Source of the DNA: Bacteroidota bacterium
GTDB lineage: Bacteria; Bacteroidota; Bacteroidia; Chitinophagales; Saprospiraceae
Assembly (NCBI GenBank): GCA_017857395.1
Contig: JAFMDF010000063.1
Location: 1 to 35,880 of the forward strand
Reading direction: 5' to 3'
Length of the DNA stretch: 35,880 nt
Made by a program: the position numbers and the translations under genes. This document shows, piece by piece, positions 1 to 7,521 of this stretch; the first letter of the stretch is position 1, and each line of letters starts with the position of its first letter. The notes beneath the pieces were generated by a model. That model saw nothing but the letters and a program-made list of their open reading frames with translations. It searched no databases and was not told the origin of the DNA.

Positions 1-51
1 ATTATTTTGATAATATTTTATTTTATTAACTAATTTTGGGCGAACCTAGCG
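1..51 (-). repeat. Terminal fragment of MITE-like element (left window edge)
   Basis: The reverse complement of these 51 bases is identical to the left end of the intact element at 5423-5685, starting with the terminus CGCTAGGTTCGC. The outer end faces into the window and the rest lies beyond base 1. Repeat identity is seen directly; calling it a MITE rests on the intact copy. Confidence 0.85.
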
Positions 52-86
52 ATATTTAGATTATTAAATCGAAATTGATATACAAA

Positions 87-102
87 GGCGAATGAATTCG
101 CC
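87..102. repeat. Short palindromic GGCGAAT repeat
   Basis: Perfect 7-base arms GGCGAAT/ATTCGCC with a 2-base spacer, just upstream of the sigma-factor gene. Relatives lie at 2751-2764 and 2790-2805, so it belongs to a dispersed family. The surrounding bases also follow a 7-base phase. Confidence 0.6.
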
Positions 103-156
103 TGTACAAAAAAGATTGCTTTGAAAAACCCTACAATCTCTTCGTCATTTCAACAA

Positions 157-744
157 ATGACTAAAACAAAGAAGATTGTCTCAACATCAACGTTCTTGGA
201 TACACTCAGTGATGAACACCTGATTAAAAAAGTACAAGAAGGCGACCACAGTCGAATGGGCTTACTCTATGAGCGACACCATAAAGATTTGTACGCTTAC
301 TTCTATCGCTGTACGAGTGATGCGAATAAGAGTGAAGATTTGGTACATACGGTCTTCTTTAAAATTTTGAAAAATTGCCACCAATTTGCTGGTAAAAGTA
401 AGTTTGTTTATTGGTTATTTACCATTGCTAGGAATGTGCAAATTAATGATTTTAGAAAGAAAGACCCTTTGCGACAATCTTATGAAATTAAGGAGATGGA
501 CAGTATGAAATATGCGGTGAATAGTCCAAGTGAGTCCCTAGAAAAATTAGAACAAAAACAACTTTTAGAAAGGGCTTTAAATCAATTGTCTCCAGAAAAA
601 AAGGAGGCGATTATTTTAAGTCGATTTCAAGGAATGAAATACAGAGAAATTGCAGAAATCGCTGGATGTAAGGAAAGTGCAATAAAGTCACGGATTCAAA
701 GAGGTTTGTTGGAAATGCGAGAGCTTATAGAGGCTTGGCAGTAG
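157..744 (+). CDS. ECF-type RNA polymerase sigma factor
   Basis: A sigma-70 family extracytoplasmic-function factor that would direct core RNA polymerase to a stress or envelope regulon. Counting from ATG 157 (195 aa), sigma region 2 spans about residues 30-100, with the LYERHHKDLYAYFYR and SEDLVHTVFFKIL helices, and region 4 spans about 135-190, with the helix-turn-helix MKYREIAEIAGCKESAIKSR. The reading frame also opens at TTG 121, but that start is less likely because other TTG extensions in this window are clearly artefacts. The next gene begins 45 bases downstream and encodes a membrane protein of the type that serves as anti-sigma factor; two DUF4097 genes follow on the same strand, suggesting an envelope-sensing operon. 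Family is certain; the regulon is inference. Confidence 0.9.
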   Translation: MTKTKKIVSTSTFLDTLSDEHLIKKVQEGDHSRMGLLYERHHKDLYAYFYRCTSDANKSEDLVHTVFFKILKNCHQFAGKSKFVYWLFTIARNVQINDFRKKDPLRQSYEIKEMDSMKYAVNSPSESLEKLEQKQLLERALNQLSPEKKEAIILSRFQGMKYREIAEIAGCKESAIKSRIQRGLLEMRELIEAWQ

Positions 745-748
745 AAGG

Positions 749-787
749 GCAATTTTCAATTCTTAATTTAAAATTTTCAATTTTCAA
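749..787. repeat. Heptad repeat, TTTTCAA family
   Basis: Degenerate tandem copies of a 7-base CAATTTT unit fill the spacer between the sigma factor and its downstream gene and reach to 1 base before ATG 789. Its translation gives a false N-terminal extension from TTG 735. Confidence 0.6.
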
Positions 788-788
788 A

Positions 789-1631
789 ATGGATAAGGCA
801 TACAAAAATTCAAATTCAGCTAATTGTTCGGAGGCTATTGACTTATTATTGAGTCAGATGGAAGTGGAGGGTTTTAATAAAAATGATTTTGAAAAATTAG
901 TTCAAAATCATCCAGGCTGTGAAGCAGAACTAAATTCAAATTATAAACTTTGGAGTGATTTAGCTACTTTTGAAACGCCTGAACCAAGTGCCGCTATGAG
1001 TCGAGATTTTTATAAGAAACTTAACGAGTATAGCGCAGAGAATAAAGCCGTCTCAACTACTCAAAGTAGTCTATGGAATTGGTTGAAAAATTTGAGCTTA
1101 ATTGGCAATCCTCAGATGGGCTGGGCTTTAGGATTGGGATTATTCCTCTTCGGCTTTTTTGCAGGACAATTTTTTAAACCAAATCAACAGCAGGCACAAA
1201 TTGATGCACTGGCCCAACAAATACAACAATTACAGGGCAAACAAATACAAGATACCCGCTTCCAAGTAAATTTACAGCAATCAGTTGCTGGCAGAATGAA
1301 AGACATTCAACTGGTTCGGCAAATGGAAAATCCTAATGCTAAAATACTGATGGCACTTAATAAAGCTTTGTGTAATGATCCTAATATTAATGTTCGCCTG
1401 AGCGCTATAGAAAGTTTGGTCTATTTTTCTGAAGACCCTGTAGTTATGGAAATTTTAATTAAAGCGATTACCAAACAAACTTCCCCTATTGTTCAAATGG
1501 AATTAGCAGAAGTGATGGTACAATTAGAAGAAAAACGTTCTTCAGAAGCTTGGAAAGAACTGTTGGAATCAGGGGAATTGGAATTAAATGTGAAGATGCA
1601 ATTAGAAGAGTCTTTGCAGGTGTTGTTGTGA
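789..1631 (+). CDS. Putative membrane-bound anti-sigma factor with HEAT-like repeats
   Basis: A 280-residue single-pass membrane protein. Residues 1-105 are soluble and acidic, residues about 110-129 form a transmembrane helix (MGWALGLGLFLFGFF), residues about 132-165 are Gln-rich and likely coiled coil, and about 185-275 look like alpha-helical HEAT repeats (NVRLSAIESLVYFSEDP). This order, directly after an ECF sigma gene, matches Bacteroidota anti-sigma proteins whose cytosolic N-terminus holds the sigma factor. No zinc-finger HCC motif is visible, so the anti-sigma role rests on context. ATG 789 is chosen because the frame upstream of it, to TTG 735, is translated repeat DNA. The spacer to the next gene is 178 bases and contains an inverted repeat. 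Confidence 0.75.
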   Translation: MDKAYKNSNSANCSEAIDLLLSQMEVEGFNKNDFEKLVQNHPGCEAELNSNYKLWSDLATFETPEPSAAMSRDFYKKLNEYSAENKAVSTTQSSLWNWLKNLSLIGNPQMGWALGLGLFLFGFFAGQFFKPNQQQAQIDALAQQIQQLQGKQIQDTRFQVNLQQSVAGRMKDIQLVRQMENPNAKILMALNKALCNDPNINVRLSAIESLVYFSEDPVVMEILIKAITKQTSPIVQMELAEVMVQLEEKRSSEAWKELLESGELELNVKMQLEESLQVLL

Positions 1632-1633
1632 TA

Positions 1634-1761
1634 CGAGTTGCGGGTTGCGAGTTACGGGTTATATCCAATCTAACCCAACTTGGAGGAACTAGTTGAAATT
1701 TGATTATTTGATACTCAAATTCTATTCCTTTTTGAACTCGCAACCCGCAACTCGCAACTCG
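1634..1761. repeat. Inverted heptad repeat, GCGRGTT family
   Basis: Units GCGGGTT/GCGAGTT repeat with a 7-base period at 1634-1660, and their complement lies at 1735-1761. A 20-base perfect inverted match joins 1634-1653 to 1735-1754 around an 81-base loop. It follows the stop codon of the putative anti-sigma gene; a third arm lies at 2674-2695. Confidence 0.75.
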
Positions 1762-1809
1762 AACCAACTAAATATAATCACCCACTAATAATTTAAAATA
1801 GATTTTACG

Positions 1810-2673
1810 ATGAAAAAATTCAACCTAAGTATCCTACTTTGGGCAGTTACCCTAATGTGTTTACATGCCCAATCCTTTAGCGACGAAAAATCCTATACTT
1901 TTGATGTAAGTCAGCTAGATTTATTACGCGTACATAATAAAGATGGGCAAGTCAAAGTTAAAGGTACGACTGGTAGTCGAGCAACCTTACGAGTTAAGCG
2001 AACGATTAAATCTGCCAATCTACAAAAATTAGCAGCTGCTAAAACCGAAATCTTTTTAGATAGTGTTAATTTGGATGGCGAATTAATGTTTTTTATCCAA
2101 TCTCCTGATTATCAATTGGAAATTAATGAAGACGGTCGAGCTTATTATAATTCGTATCAAAATAATTGGAGCGATAAACGGCAAAAATTTCACAAAGTTA
2201 AAACGACCTTTAGCATAGAATTAGAAGTGCCTGAACAAACTGTTTTATATATGAGTACCCATCGAGAAGATTTAATCGTCCAAAATATCAAGGCAGATGT
2301 GCTGGCGGAAAATCATCATGGCAGCTTGTATTTGGAGAAAATTGGCGGAAATGTGCAAGCCCATACACATCATGGAGACATTAAATTGAACTTAACCAAA
2401 GTACCGACTAGAGATGCTATTTTTAGCACGCATCACGGAAATATAAAAGTTAATTTTCCTGACAATTTAGCAGCAAACGTTGAACTTAAAACTCGACATG
2501 GTGAATTTTACACAGATTTTGACTATCAAACAAAAGCTATGCCTGTTAGTTTGAATACTAGTAAAAAAGGAACAAAATATAAAATTGGAGGTGGCACGCA
2601 TATCAGTATTGGACGAGGAGGCCCCAAATTAAATTTTGAAACTTATCATGGCAGTATTTATTTATTGAAATGA
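1810..2673 (+). CDS. DUF4097 family beta-strand-repeat envelope protein
   Basis: A 287-residue exported protein. Residues 1-20 are a signal peptide ending LHA|Q. The rest is all-beta, with short rungs of about 20 residues typical of DUF4097 adhesin-like solenoids. Five rungs carry a His-Gly turn: NHHGSLYLEKI, THHGDIKLNL, THHGNIKVNF, TRHGEFYTDF and TYHGSIYLLK. In other DUF4097 proteins this position is usually Ser/Asn-Gly-Asp, so the histidine ladder stands out. It is codirectional with the sigma/anti-sigma pair and homologous to the next gene, suggesting an envelope operon. Function is unknown. The start ATG is the first in frame and leads directly into the signal peptide. Confidence 0.85.
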   Translation: MKKFNLSILLWAVTLMCLHAQSFSDEKSYTFDVSQLDLLRVHNKDGQVKVKGTTGSRATLRVKRTIKSANLQKLAAAKTEIFLDSVNLDGELMFFIQSPDYQLEINEDGRAYYNSYQNNWSDKRQKFHKVKTTFSIELEVPEQTVLYMSTHREDLIVQNIKADVLAENHHGSLYLEKIGGNVQAHTHHGDIKLNLTKVPTRDAIFSTHHGNIKVNFPDNLAANVELKTRHGEFYTDFDYQTKAMPVSLNTSKKGTKYKIGGGTHISIGRGGPKLNFETYHGSIYLLK

Positions 2674-2750
2674 TTCGAGTTGCGGGTTGCGGGTTCAACA
2701 ACTAGTCGAATTTGAATATGAAATCTTTAAGGTTTAATTAACTTGTATGG

Positions 2751-2805
2751 GCGAATTCATTCGCTTTTAGCAAAAAATAAAATATTCACGGCGGATGAGT
2801 TCGCC
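2751..2805. repeat. Two GGCGAAT-type palindromes
   Basis: GCGAATTCATTCGC at 2751-2764 is a perfect 6-base-arm palindrome; GGCGGATGAGTTCGCC at 2790-2805 is an imperfect relative. Both belong to the family at 87-102 and lie just before the second DUF4097 gene. They are translated if the false TTG start at 2743 is used. Confidence 0.6.
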
Positions 2806-2835
2806 GATACGTTAAAACACAAATATATATATATC

Positions 2836-3687
2836 ATGAAATCAGTAATAAAATTATTCATATTTGCCTTAATAGGCAGTTTATCATTAAGTGCAATTGC
2901 TCAAGAAAAGGTGTTAGAAACCTATAATGTTCCCTTAAGCAATCCGAATCAATCAGGAAAATTATTCGTCGATTTACAGAATGGAACGATTCAGGTGAAG
3001 GGCTATAATGGAAAAGAAGTAGAAGTCCAATTTATTGAAAGAGGGGAAGATAATCGAAAAAATAAAGATTGGAATTGGGACTGGAATGGTAACGAAGATA
3101 AAGACCATAAAAGCTCTAAAAAAGGACTTAAGAAGATTTCTAATAATTACATTGATTTAGAAATTACAGAAGATAATAATAATGTCTTCGTCAAAGGAAG
3201 TCATAATCGTCGGTCAGATTTATTGATAAAAGTGCCTCAAAATTTTGCTTTAAAATTAAAAGCACATCATAATGGAGATATTTATGTAGAAAATGTCATT
3301 GGAGAATTAGAAATCACCAGCCATCACGGAGAAATTATTATGGAAAAAGTAGGTGGTTCCGTAATAGCCGATACCCATCATGGAGAAATTAGAGCAAGTT
3401 TAGTTTCGGTAGTCTCTGATGTGCCAATGGCTTTTAGTACGTATCATGGAGATGTAGACATTACCCTACCTGCTTCCGTCAAATGCGACACAAAAATAAA
3501 AACAGCTAAAGGAGATATTTATACAGATTTTGACTTAGATTTAAAAACCATCACAGAGAATAAAACGACTGCTAGTGGTCGGAAAAAAATAAAAATAGGT
3601 GGTTGGATGTATGGAAAAATTGGGGCTGGTGGTGAGGAGTTTTTATTTAATACGCATCATGGAGATGTCGTGATTCGGAAATTATAA
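2836..3687 (+). CDS. DUF4097 family beta-strand-repeat envelope protein (paralogue)
   Basis: A 283-residue paralogue of the preceding gene. A signal peptide (MKSVIKLFIFALIGSLSLSAIA) is followed by a charged Asn/Asp/Lys-rich insert at about residues 60-100 and then beta-solenoid rungs with His-Gly turns: HHNGDIYVENV, SHHGEIIMEKV, THHGEIRASL, TYHGDVDITL and the C-terminal THHGDVVIRKL. One rung has AKGD instead, the ordinary DUF4097 form. ATG 2836 is chosen because it starts the signal peptide; the frame upstream to TTG 2743 is repeat-derived. Exported and probably periplasmic or surface located; role unknown. A long hairpin follows immediately after the stop codon. Confidence 0.85.
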   Translation: MKSVIKLFIFALIGSLSLSAIAQEKVLETYNVPLSNPNQSGKLFVDLQNGTIQVKGYNGKEVEVQFIERGEDNRKNKDWNWDWNGNEDKDHKSSKKGLKKISNNYIDLEITEDNNNVFVKGSHNRRSDLLIKVPQNFALKLKAHHNGDIYVENVIGELEITSHHGEIIMEKVGGSVIADTHHGEIRASLVSVVSDVPMAFSTYHGDVDITLPASVKCDTKIKTAKGDIYTDFDLDLKTITENKTTASGRKKIKIGGWMYGKIGAGGEEFLFNTHHGDVVIRKL

Positions 3688-3771
3688 CAATTTTCAATTT
3701 TCAATTTTCAATTTTCAAAGGGTATCAATTGAAGACCTTGTTTGAAAATTGAAAATTGAAAATTGAAAATT
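3688..3771. terminator. 31-bp-stem heptad hairpin between convergent genes
   Basis: Four and a half CAATTTT units (3688-3718) are mirrored exactly by TTGAAAA units at 3741-3771, giving a 31-bp inverted repeat with a 22-base spacer. It begins right after the DUF4097 stop and overlaps the stop codon of the convergent aminotransferase. Position and symmetry suit a bidirectional transcription block; its AT-rich stem is unlike a classic terminator, so activity is inferred. Confidence 0.6.
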
Positions 3772-5005
3772 ACGAATGTTTCAACACTCCATTCATAGAA
3801 ACCTTCTCCGTAGGCGTCCGTCCCGGATATTCTTTCAAAGCAGCTTCTAAACAATCCATTGCTTTTTCAATCGTTTCGGTATTTAATACATAAGCCAATC
3901 GAACTTCTTGCTTGCCTTTTCCAGGCGTCGCATAGAATCCACTAGCAGGCGCTAACATAATGGTAGAATTATTATGTTCAAAATCCGTTAATAGCCATTT
4001 ACAGAATTTTACAGAATCATCAATCGGAATTTTAGCTAAAATGTAAAAAGCACCCTTTGGTTTTTTGCAGATAACATCATCCATATTCGCTAAGCGATTA
4101 TAAATAACATCCCGTCTTTTAACGTATTCCAATTTTACTTCATTAATGTAAGCATCACTTACATCTAGGGTCGCCTCGGCTAATACTTGTCCAAAATGCG
4201 GTGGACTTAATCTAAACTCCGCATATTTATTGACATTTTCTAAGATATGTGGATTTTTAGAGACCAAAGCCCCTACTCTAGCACCACAAGCGGAAAAACG
4301 TTTAGAAATAGAATCAATGACCACTACATGTTGCTCTAATTCTTTGAAATTCAAGACAGAATAAAAGTTATCTTCGTAAGAAAACTCTCGATATACTTCG
4401 TCCACAAAGAAAAATAAATCATTCTTTTTGACAATTTCTCCTAATTGTGCTAATTCTTCTTTTGTATAGACACAGCCTGTTGGATTATTTGGATTACAAA
4501 TAAAAATAGCCTTAGTTCTTGGAGTAATGCAAGCTTCAAATTCTTTGGCACTTGGCAAAGCATATCCAGTTTCTATCGAAGAAGTAATCGTTACAATCTT
4601 GACCCCTGAGACATAACAAAAAGCATTATAAATGGCATAAAATGGCTCTGGTATAATCACCTCATCTCCTGCATCCAAGCAAGAAAACATCGAAAACAAA
4701 ATACCTTCCGAAGCACCATTCGTAATAATAATGTCTTCATAAGATAAATCCGCTCCGAATTTTTTATAATAGTTAACTAACTTTTTTCGATAAGAAGTAA
4801 AACCTTTAGAAGGGCTGTAAGGAACTATCTTATCAACAGAGTCTCTAACGGCTGCTAATGCCACAGGTGGCGTATTAATATCTGGATTTCCAATATTTAG
4901 GTGATACACATGTTTCCCTTTGGCTTTGGCGGCATCTGCATAAGGCCCTAAATGTCTAATAGGGGAAGTGTAAGCGTCTTTTCCTCGACGTGAAATAATT
5001 GGCAT
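3770..5005 (-). CDS. Class I/II PLP-dependent aminotransferase (aspartate aminotransferase type)
   Basis: A 411-residue fold-type I aminotransferase that moves an amino group between an amino acid and a 2-oxoacid using pyridoxal phosphate. Visible motifs are the substrate loop NIGNPDINTP (about residues 37-46), NPNNPTG (171-177), DEVYREF (202-208), the Schiff-base lysine in SISKRFSACGARVG (K235) and the GARVG arginine R243. It resembles aspartate/aromatic aminotransferases, but substrate cannot be fixed from sequence alone. ATG 5005 is in good context and the length is normal. It is a single gene convergent with the DUF4097 gene; its upstream side opens into the 1.3-kb repeat-filled region. 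Cytosolic. Confidence 0.9.
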   Translation of the reverse strand: MPIISRRGKDAYTSPIRHLGPYADAAKAKGKHVYHLNIGNPDINTPPVALAAVRDSVDKIVPYSPSKGFTSYRKKLVNYYKKFGADLSYEDIIITNGASEGILFSMFSCLDAGDEVIIPEPFYAIYNAFCYVSGVKIVTITSSIETGYALPSAKEFEACITPRTKAIFICNPNNPTGCVYTKEELAQLGEIVKKNDLFFFVDEVYREFSYEDNFYSVLNFKELEQHVVVIDSISKRFSACGARVGALVSKNPHILENVNKYAEFRLSPPHFGQVLAEATLDVSDAYINEVKLEYVKRRDVIYNRLANMDDVICKKPKGAFYILAKIPIDDSVKFCKWLLTDFEHNNSTIMLAPASGFYATPGKGKQEVRLAYVLNTETIEKAMDCLEAALKEYPGRTPTEKVSMNGVLKHS

Positions 5006-5023
5006 AATCTACTGTTTTTTTGT

Positions 5024-5145
5024 GGTACACGGTTGACAATGTACGGTATACAGTTAATTGAGTTACTCAAATCAACCGTTTTTCGTTAGCAAGTATTTAT
5101 TAATGTTTTTTTCCATGGTTTCTTGTACACCGTCAACCGTGTACC
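5024..5145. repeat. Inverted heptad repeat, GTACACC family
   Basis: Arms at 5024-5044 and 5125-5145 match inversely at 19 of 21 bases. The flanking bases extend the 7-base phase (units such as GTACACC and GTGTACC). Between them, 5058-5070 is the odd palindrome TTGAGTTACTCAA. The pair lies just upstream of the aminotransferase start; a single related arm occurs near 33983-34000. Confidence 0.65.
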
Positions 5146-5164
5146 GTCTACCATTAAAACACAA

Positions 5165-5250
5165 AAGACCTATCATGCGAAGCACAACTTTTTCAAAAGA
5201 ACAAAAGTTCGGTTAAAAAGTCATAAAGTAGGTTCTACATGATAGGTCTT
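5165..5250. repeat. Inverted repeat with 13-bp perfect arms
   Basis: AAGACCTATCATG at 5165-5177 pairs with its exact complement at 5238-5250 around a 60-base interior that holds a smaller AACTTTT/AAAAGTT stem. It could be a hairpin in RNA or a remnant element; no gene adjoins it on the plus strand. Confidence 0.55.
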
Positions 5251-5322
5251 CTTAGAAACGTATGCGGCAAATATAATAGGAATTTTAATTAGAAGAAATA
5301 CCCTGAATCATTATTTTTTCAA

Positions 5323-5921
5323 TTTTCAATTTATAATTTTCAATTTTCAATTTTCAAACGGGCTCAGAATGATAGAAAGTGGCTGTAGATTAAAGCTTAT
5401 TCAATAATCATTCTTCTAAGAACGCTAGGTTCGCCCAAAATTAGTTAATAAAATAAAATATTATCAAAATAATATTTTGATTTATGTTTAAAATGCAGAA
5501 TTTTATTTATTTTAAATAAACTCTTTTCAGGTTATTATTTTAGGGTTAAAAATAATATTTTAATTATATTTATTTAATAAAAATAAATACGAACAAAATA
5601 CTGTTTTAAAGATAAAAATACTTTTAATACAGAATATTATTTCGTGTAATTTATGTATTAATCAAAAATTTGAGCGAACCTAGCGTAAGAAACGATAAAA
5701 ATAAGTCTATCAATACCTTCAGATTCTGGTATTTATCACTATTTTAAAATTTTAATCCTGATAACTCTCATGGACTAAATTGAAAATTGTCAAAACAGAA
5801 GCTATTCTATTTTATAAAAAACACTTCCTTATTGTCTTTAAATCGATTATTGAATGGGAATAAGTTATTTCGCTACTGCATGCTTTTTGAAAATTGAAAA
5901 TTGAAAATTATAAATTGAAAA
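5323..5921. repeat. 36-bp perfect inverted repeats flanking the MITE-like element
   Basis: Bases 5323-5358 and 5886-5921 are perfect reverse complements over 36 bases. They belong to the CAATTTT heptad family but share an irregular TTTATAATTTT interruption, which shows common origin and not just low complexity. Both run into ACGGG. The MITE-like element sits between them. Confidence 0.75.
5423..5685. mobile_element. MITE-like element with TAAGAA target-site duplication
   Basis: A 263-base AT-rich non-coding element. Its ends are inverted: CGCTAGGTTCGC at 5423 and GCGAACCTAGCG ending at 5685, with similarity continuing into CAAA. TAAGAA flanks both sides (5417-5422 and 5686-5691), as expected for a 6-base target duplication. 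An internal palindrome with 8-base arms lies at 5463-5481. It has no open reading frame, so it would need a transposase encoded elsewhere. Fragments identical to its left end sit at both window edges. Confidence 0.75.
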
Positions 5922-6294
5922 CGGGTGGACATCGTAGATTTAAACAGCTTTTACTGCAAAATATTAACATAGAATGGGTGAATTAACAAAAAACTCCTTT
6001 TCTTTGCAGCTTATTTTTAGAAAATCAAGTAAAACCGTATTTCTATAATCAAATTTTTTCTGGTAGAAAGTTATACTAAAGTGTTGAACAACTTTAATTT
6101 AAGTAAGAAATTTTAAAAAATTGTTTTATTGTTAAATTGTTTTATTGTTGATTTAAGTGACATACTATCAACAATATATCAATAAAACCATATAACAAAT
6201 TATAAAAGTTAAATACTCAAAATTAATCATCGTGCTTCTTCAACTAAAAATAACGCCCCTACTAGATTTATTTTTAAATTGAAAATTAACAATC

Positions 6295-7341
6295 ATGGCT
6301 AAATTAGATTTTGGCGGAACAGTAGAAAACGTAGTAACCAGAGATGAGTTTCCAGTAGAAAAGGCAAGAGAAGTACTTGCTAAAGAAACCATTGCTATTA
6401 TTGGCTACGGCGTACAGGGCCCAGGACAATCAATGAATCTTCGAGATAACGGTTTTAACGTCATCGTTGGTCAAAGAAAACCATCTAAATCTTGGGACAA
6501 AGCCGTAAATGACGGATGGGTACCAGGTGAAACACTATTTGAAATTGAAGAAGCTTGTGAAAAGGCGACCATCATTCAATATTTATTATCTGATGCAGCG
6601 CAAATCGCATTGTGGCCAACGATCAAGAAGCATTTGACGCCAGGGAAGGCATTGTACTTCTCTCATGGTTTTGCGGTAACTTATAAAGAAAGAACAGGCA
6701 TCATTCCTCCAAAGGATGTAGATGTTATTTTGGTTGCACCAAAAGGTTCTGGAACTAGTTTAAGAAGATTATTCGTAGCAGGTAGAGGATTAAACTCTAG
6801 TTATGCTATTTTCCAAGATGCAACAGGTAACGCTTTTGATAGAGTTGTTGCTTTGGGCATCGGTGTTGGTTCTGGATATTTATTCGAAACAACTTTCAAA
6901 AGAGAAGTATTTAGTGATTTAACTGGAGAAAGAGGTACTTTAATGGGTGCTATTCAAGGGTTATTCGCTGCTCAATACGATTTATTGCGTTCTAGAGGAC
7001 ACTCTCCTTCTGAAGCGTTCAATGAAACAGTTGAAGAAGCAACGCAGTCTTTATATCCTTTAGTTGCAGAAAATGGAATGGATTGGATGTATGCCAACTG
7101 TTCTACAACTGCCCAAAGAGGTGCTTTAGATTGGTGGAAGAAGTTTAGAGATGCAACTCGTCCAGTTTTTGAAGAATTATATGATAGTGTTGCGACTGGA
7201 AATGAAGCACAATTATCTATTGATTCTAACAGTAAAGAGGATTACCGAGAAAAATTAGAGGCAGAATTGGAAGAATTAAGAGAATCTGAAATGTGGAGAG
7301 CGGGTAGAACCGTACGTAGTTTACGACCTGAAAATGCTTAA
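6295..7341 (+). CDS. ilvC: Ketol-acid reductoisomerase (NADP+)
   Basis: The second enzyme of branched-chain amino acid synthesis: Mg2+-dependent isomerisation and NADPH reduction of 2-acetolactate or 2-aceto-2-hydroxybutyrate. The 348-residue protein has an N-terminal Rossmann domain with IIGYGVQGPGQS (about 35-46) and a QRKPSKSW cofactor loop (60-67) suited to NADPH. The knotted C-terminal domain has metal ligands in SDLTGERGTL (D208, E212), and the proton-relay histidine lies in SHGF (H124). Wording such as GVQGPGQSMNLRDNG resembles the fungal and Bacteroidota branch more than the common bacterial GSQGHAHA form. The gene stands alone: no ilvB, ilvN or ilvD neighbours are visible. A stem-loop terminator follows. 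Confidence 0.97.
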   Translation: MAKLDFGGTVENVVTRDEFPVEKAREVLAKETIAIIGYGVQGPGQSMNLRDNGFNVIVGQRKPSKSWDKAVNDGWVPGETLFEIEEACEKATIIQYLLSDAAQIALWPTIKKHLTPGKALYFSHGFAVTYKERTGIIPPKDVDVILVAPKGSGTSLRRLFVAGRGLNSSYAIFQDATGNAFDRVVALGIGVGSGYLFETTFKREVFSDLTGERGTLMGAIQGLFAAQYDLLRSRGHSPSEAFNETVEEATQSLYPLVAENGMDWMYANCSTTAQRGALDWWKKFRDATRPVFEELYDSVATGNEAQLSIDSNSKEDYREKLEAELEELRESEMWRAGRTVRSLRPENA

Positions 7342-7384
7342 TTGATTTTATTTTAAATCAATTGTATAATAGATAAGATATATT

Positions 7385-7416
7385 AAGCCGTTCCATTTTT
7401 TGGGGCGGCTTTTTTA
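7385..7416 (+). terminator. Rho-independent terminator after ilvC
   Basis: Arms AAGCCGTTCC (7385-7394) and GGGGCGGCTT (7402-7411) form a 10-bp stem, including two G-U pairs, followed by a T-run. Confidence 0.85.
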
Positions 7417-7468
7417 TTTTTGTTAGGACCACTAATAATATTGGGTGCATTTTTTAAAAAAATAGGGT

Positions 7469-7476
7469 TATTTTTG
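7469..7476 (+). promoter_or_regulatory. Candidate -7 element TATTTTTG
   Basis: Matches the Bacteroidota -7 consensus TAnnTTTG, 46 bases before the hydrolase ATG and after the ilvC terminator. No convincing -33 TTTG is visible at the usual spacing. Confidence 0.4.
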
Positions 7477-7521
7477 TAAATAATAAGCTTATTTATTAGG
7501 CTGTATAAAATCAACAATTAA

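Larger units (their letters stand above)
5006..6294. other. 1.3-kb gene-free, repeat-dense region
   Basis: No plausible coding frame is visible. From left to right it holds the GTACACC inverted pair, the 13-bp-arm hairpin, the 36-bp inverted repeats enclosing the MITE-like element, and heptad DNA of the ATTGTTT/CAATAAA type at about 6119-6205, whose halves are again mutually inverted. A degenerate CAATTTT run sits directly before ilvC. Confidence 0.7.

Noticed and set aside
735-788. TTG start extending the putative anti-sigma protein
   Set aside because: The extra 18 residues are a translation of CAATTTT repeat DNA and overlap the sigma gene end.
1486-1767. 93-residue minus-strand open frame
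   Set aside because: Overlaps the putative anti-sigma gene and the GCGRGTT repeat arms; its sequence is translated repeat.
2743-2835. TTG start extending the second DUF4097 protein
   Set aside because: It would put 31 repeat-encoded residues before an obvious signal peptide.
5006-6294. tRNA or rRNA gene in the long gene-free region
   Set aside because: No T-loop GGTTCRANTCC motif or cloverleaf was found; the GGTTCGCCC string belongs to the MITE terminus.
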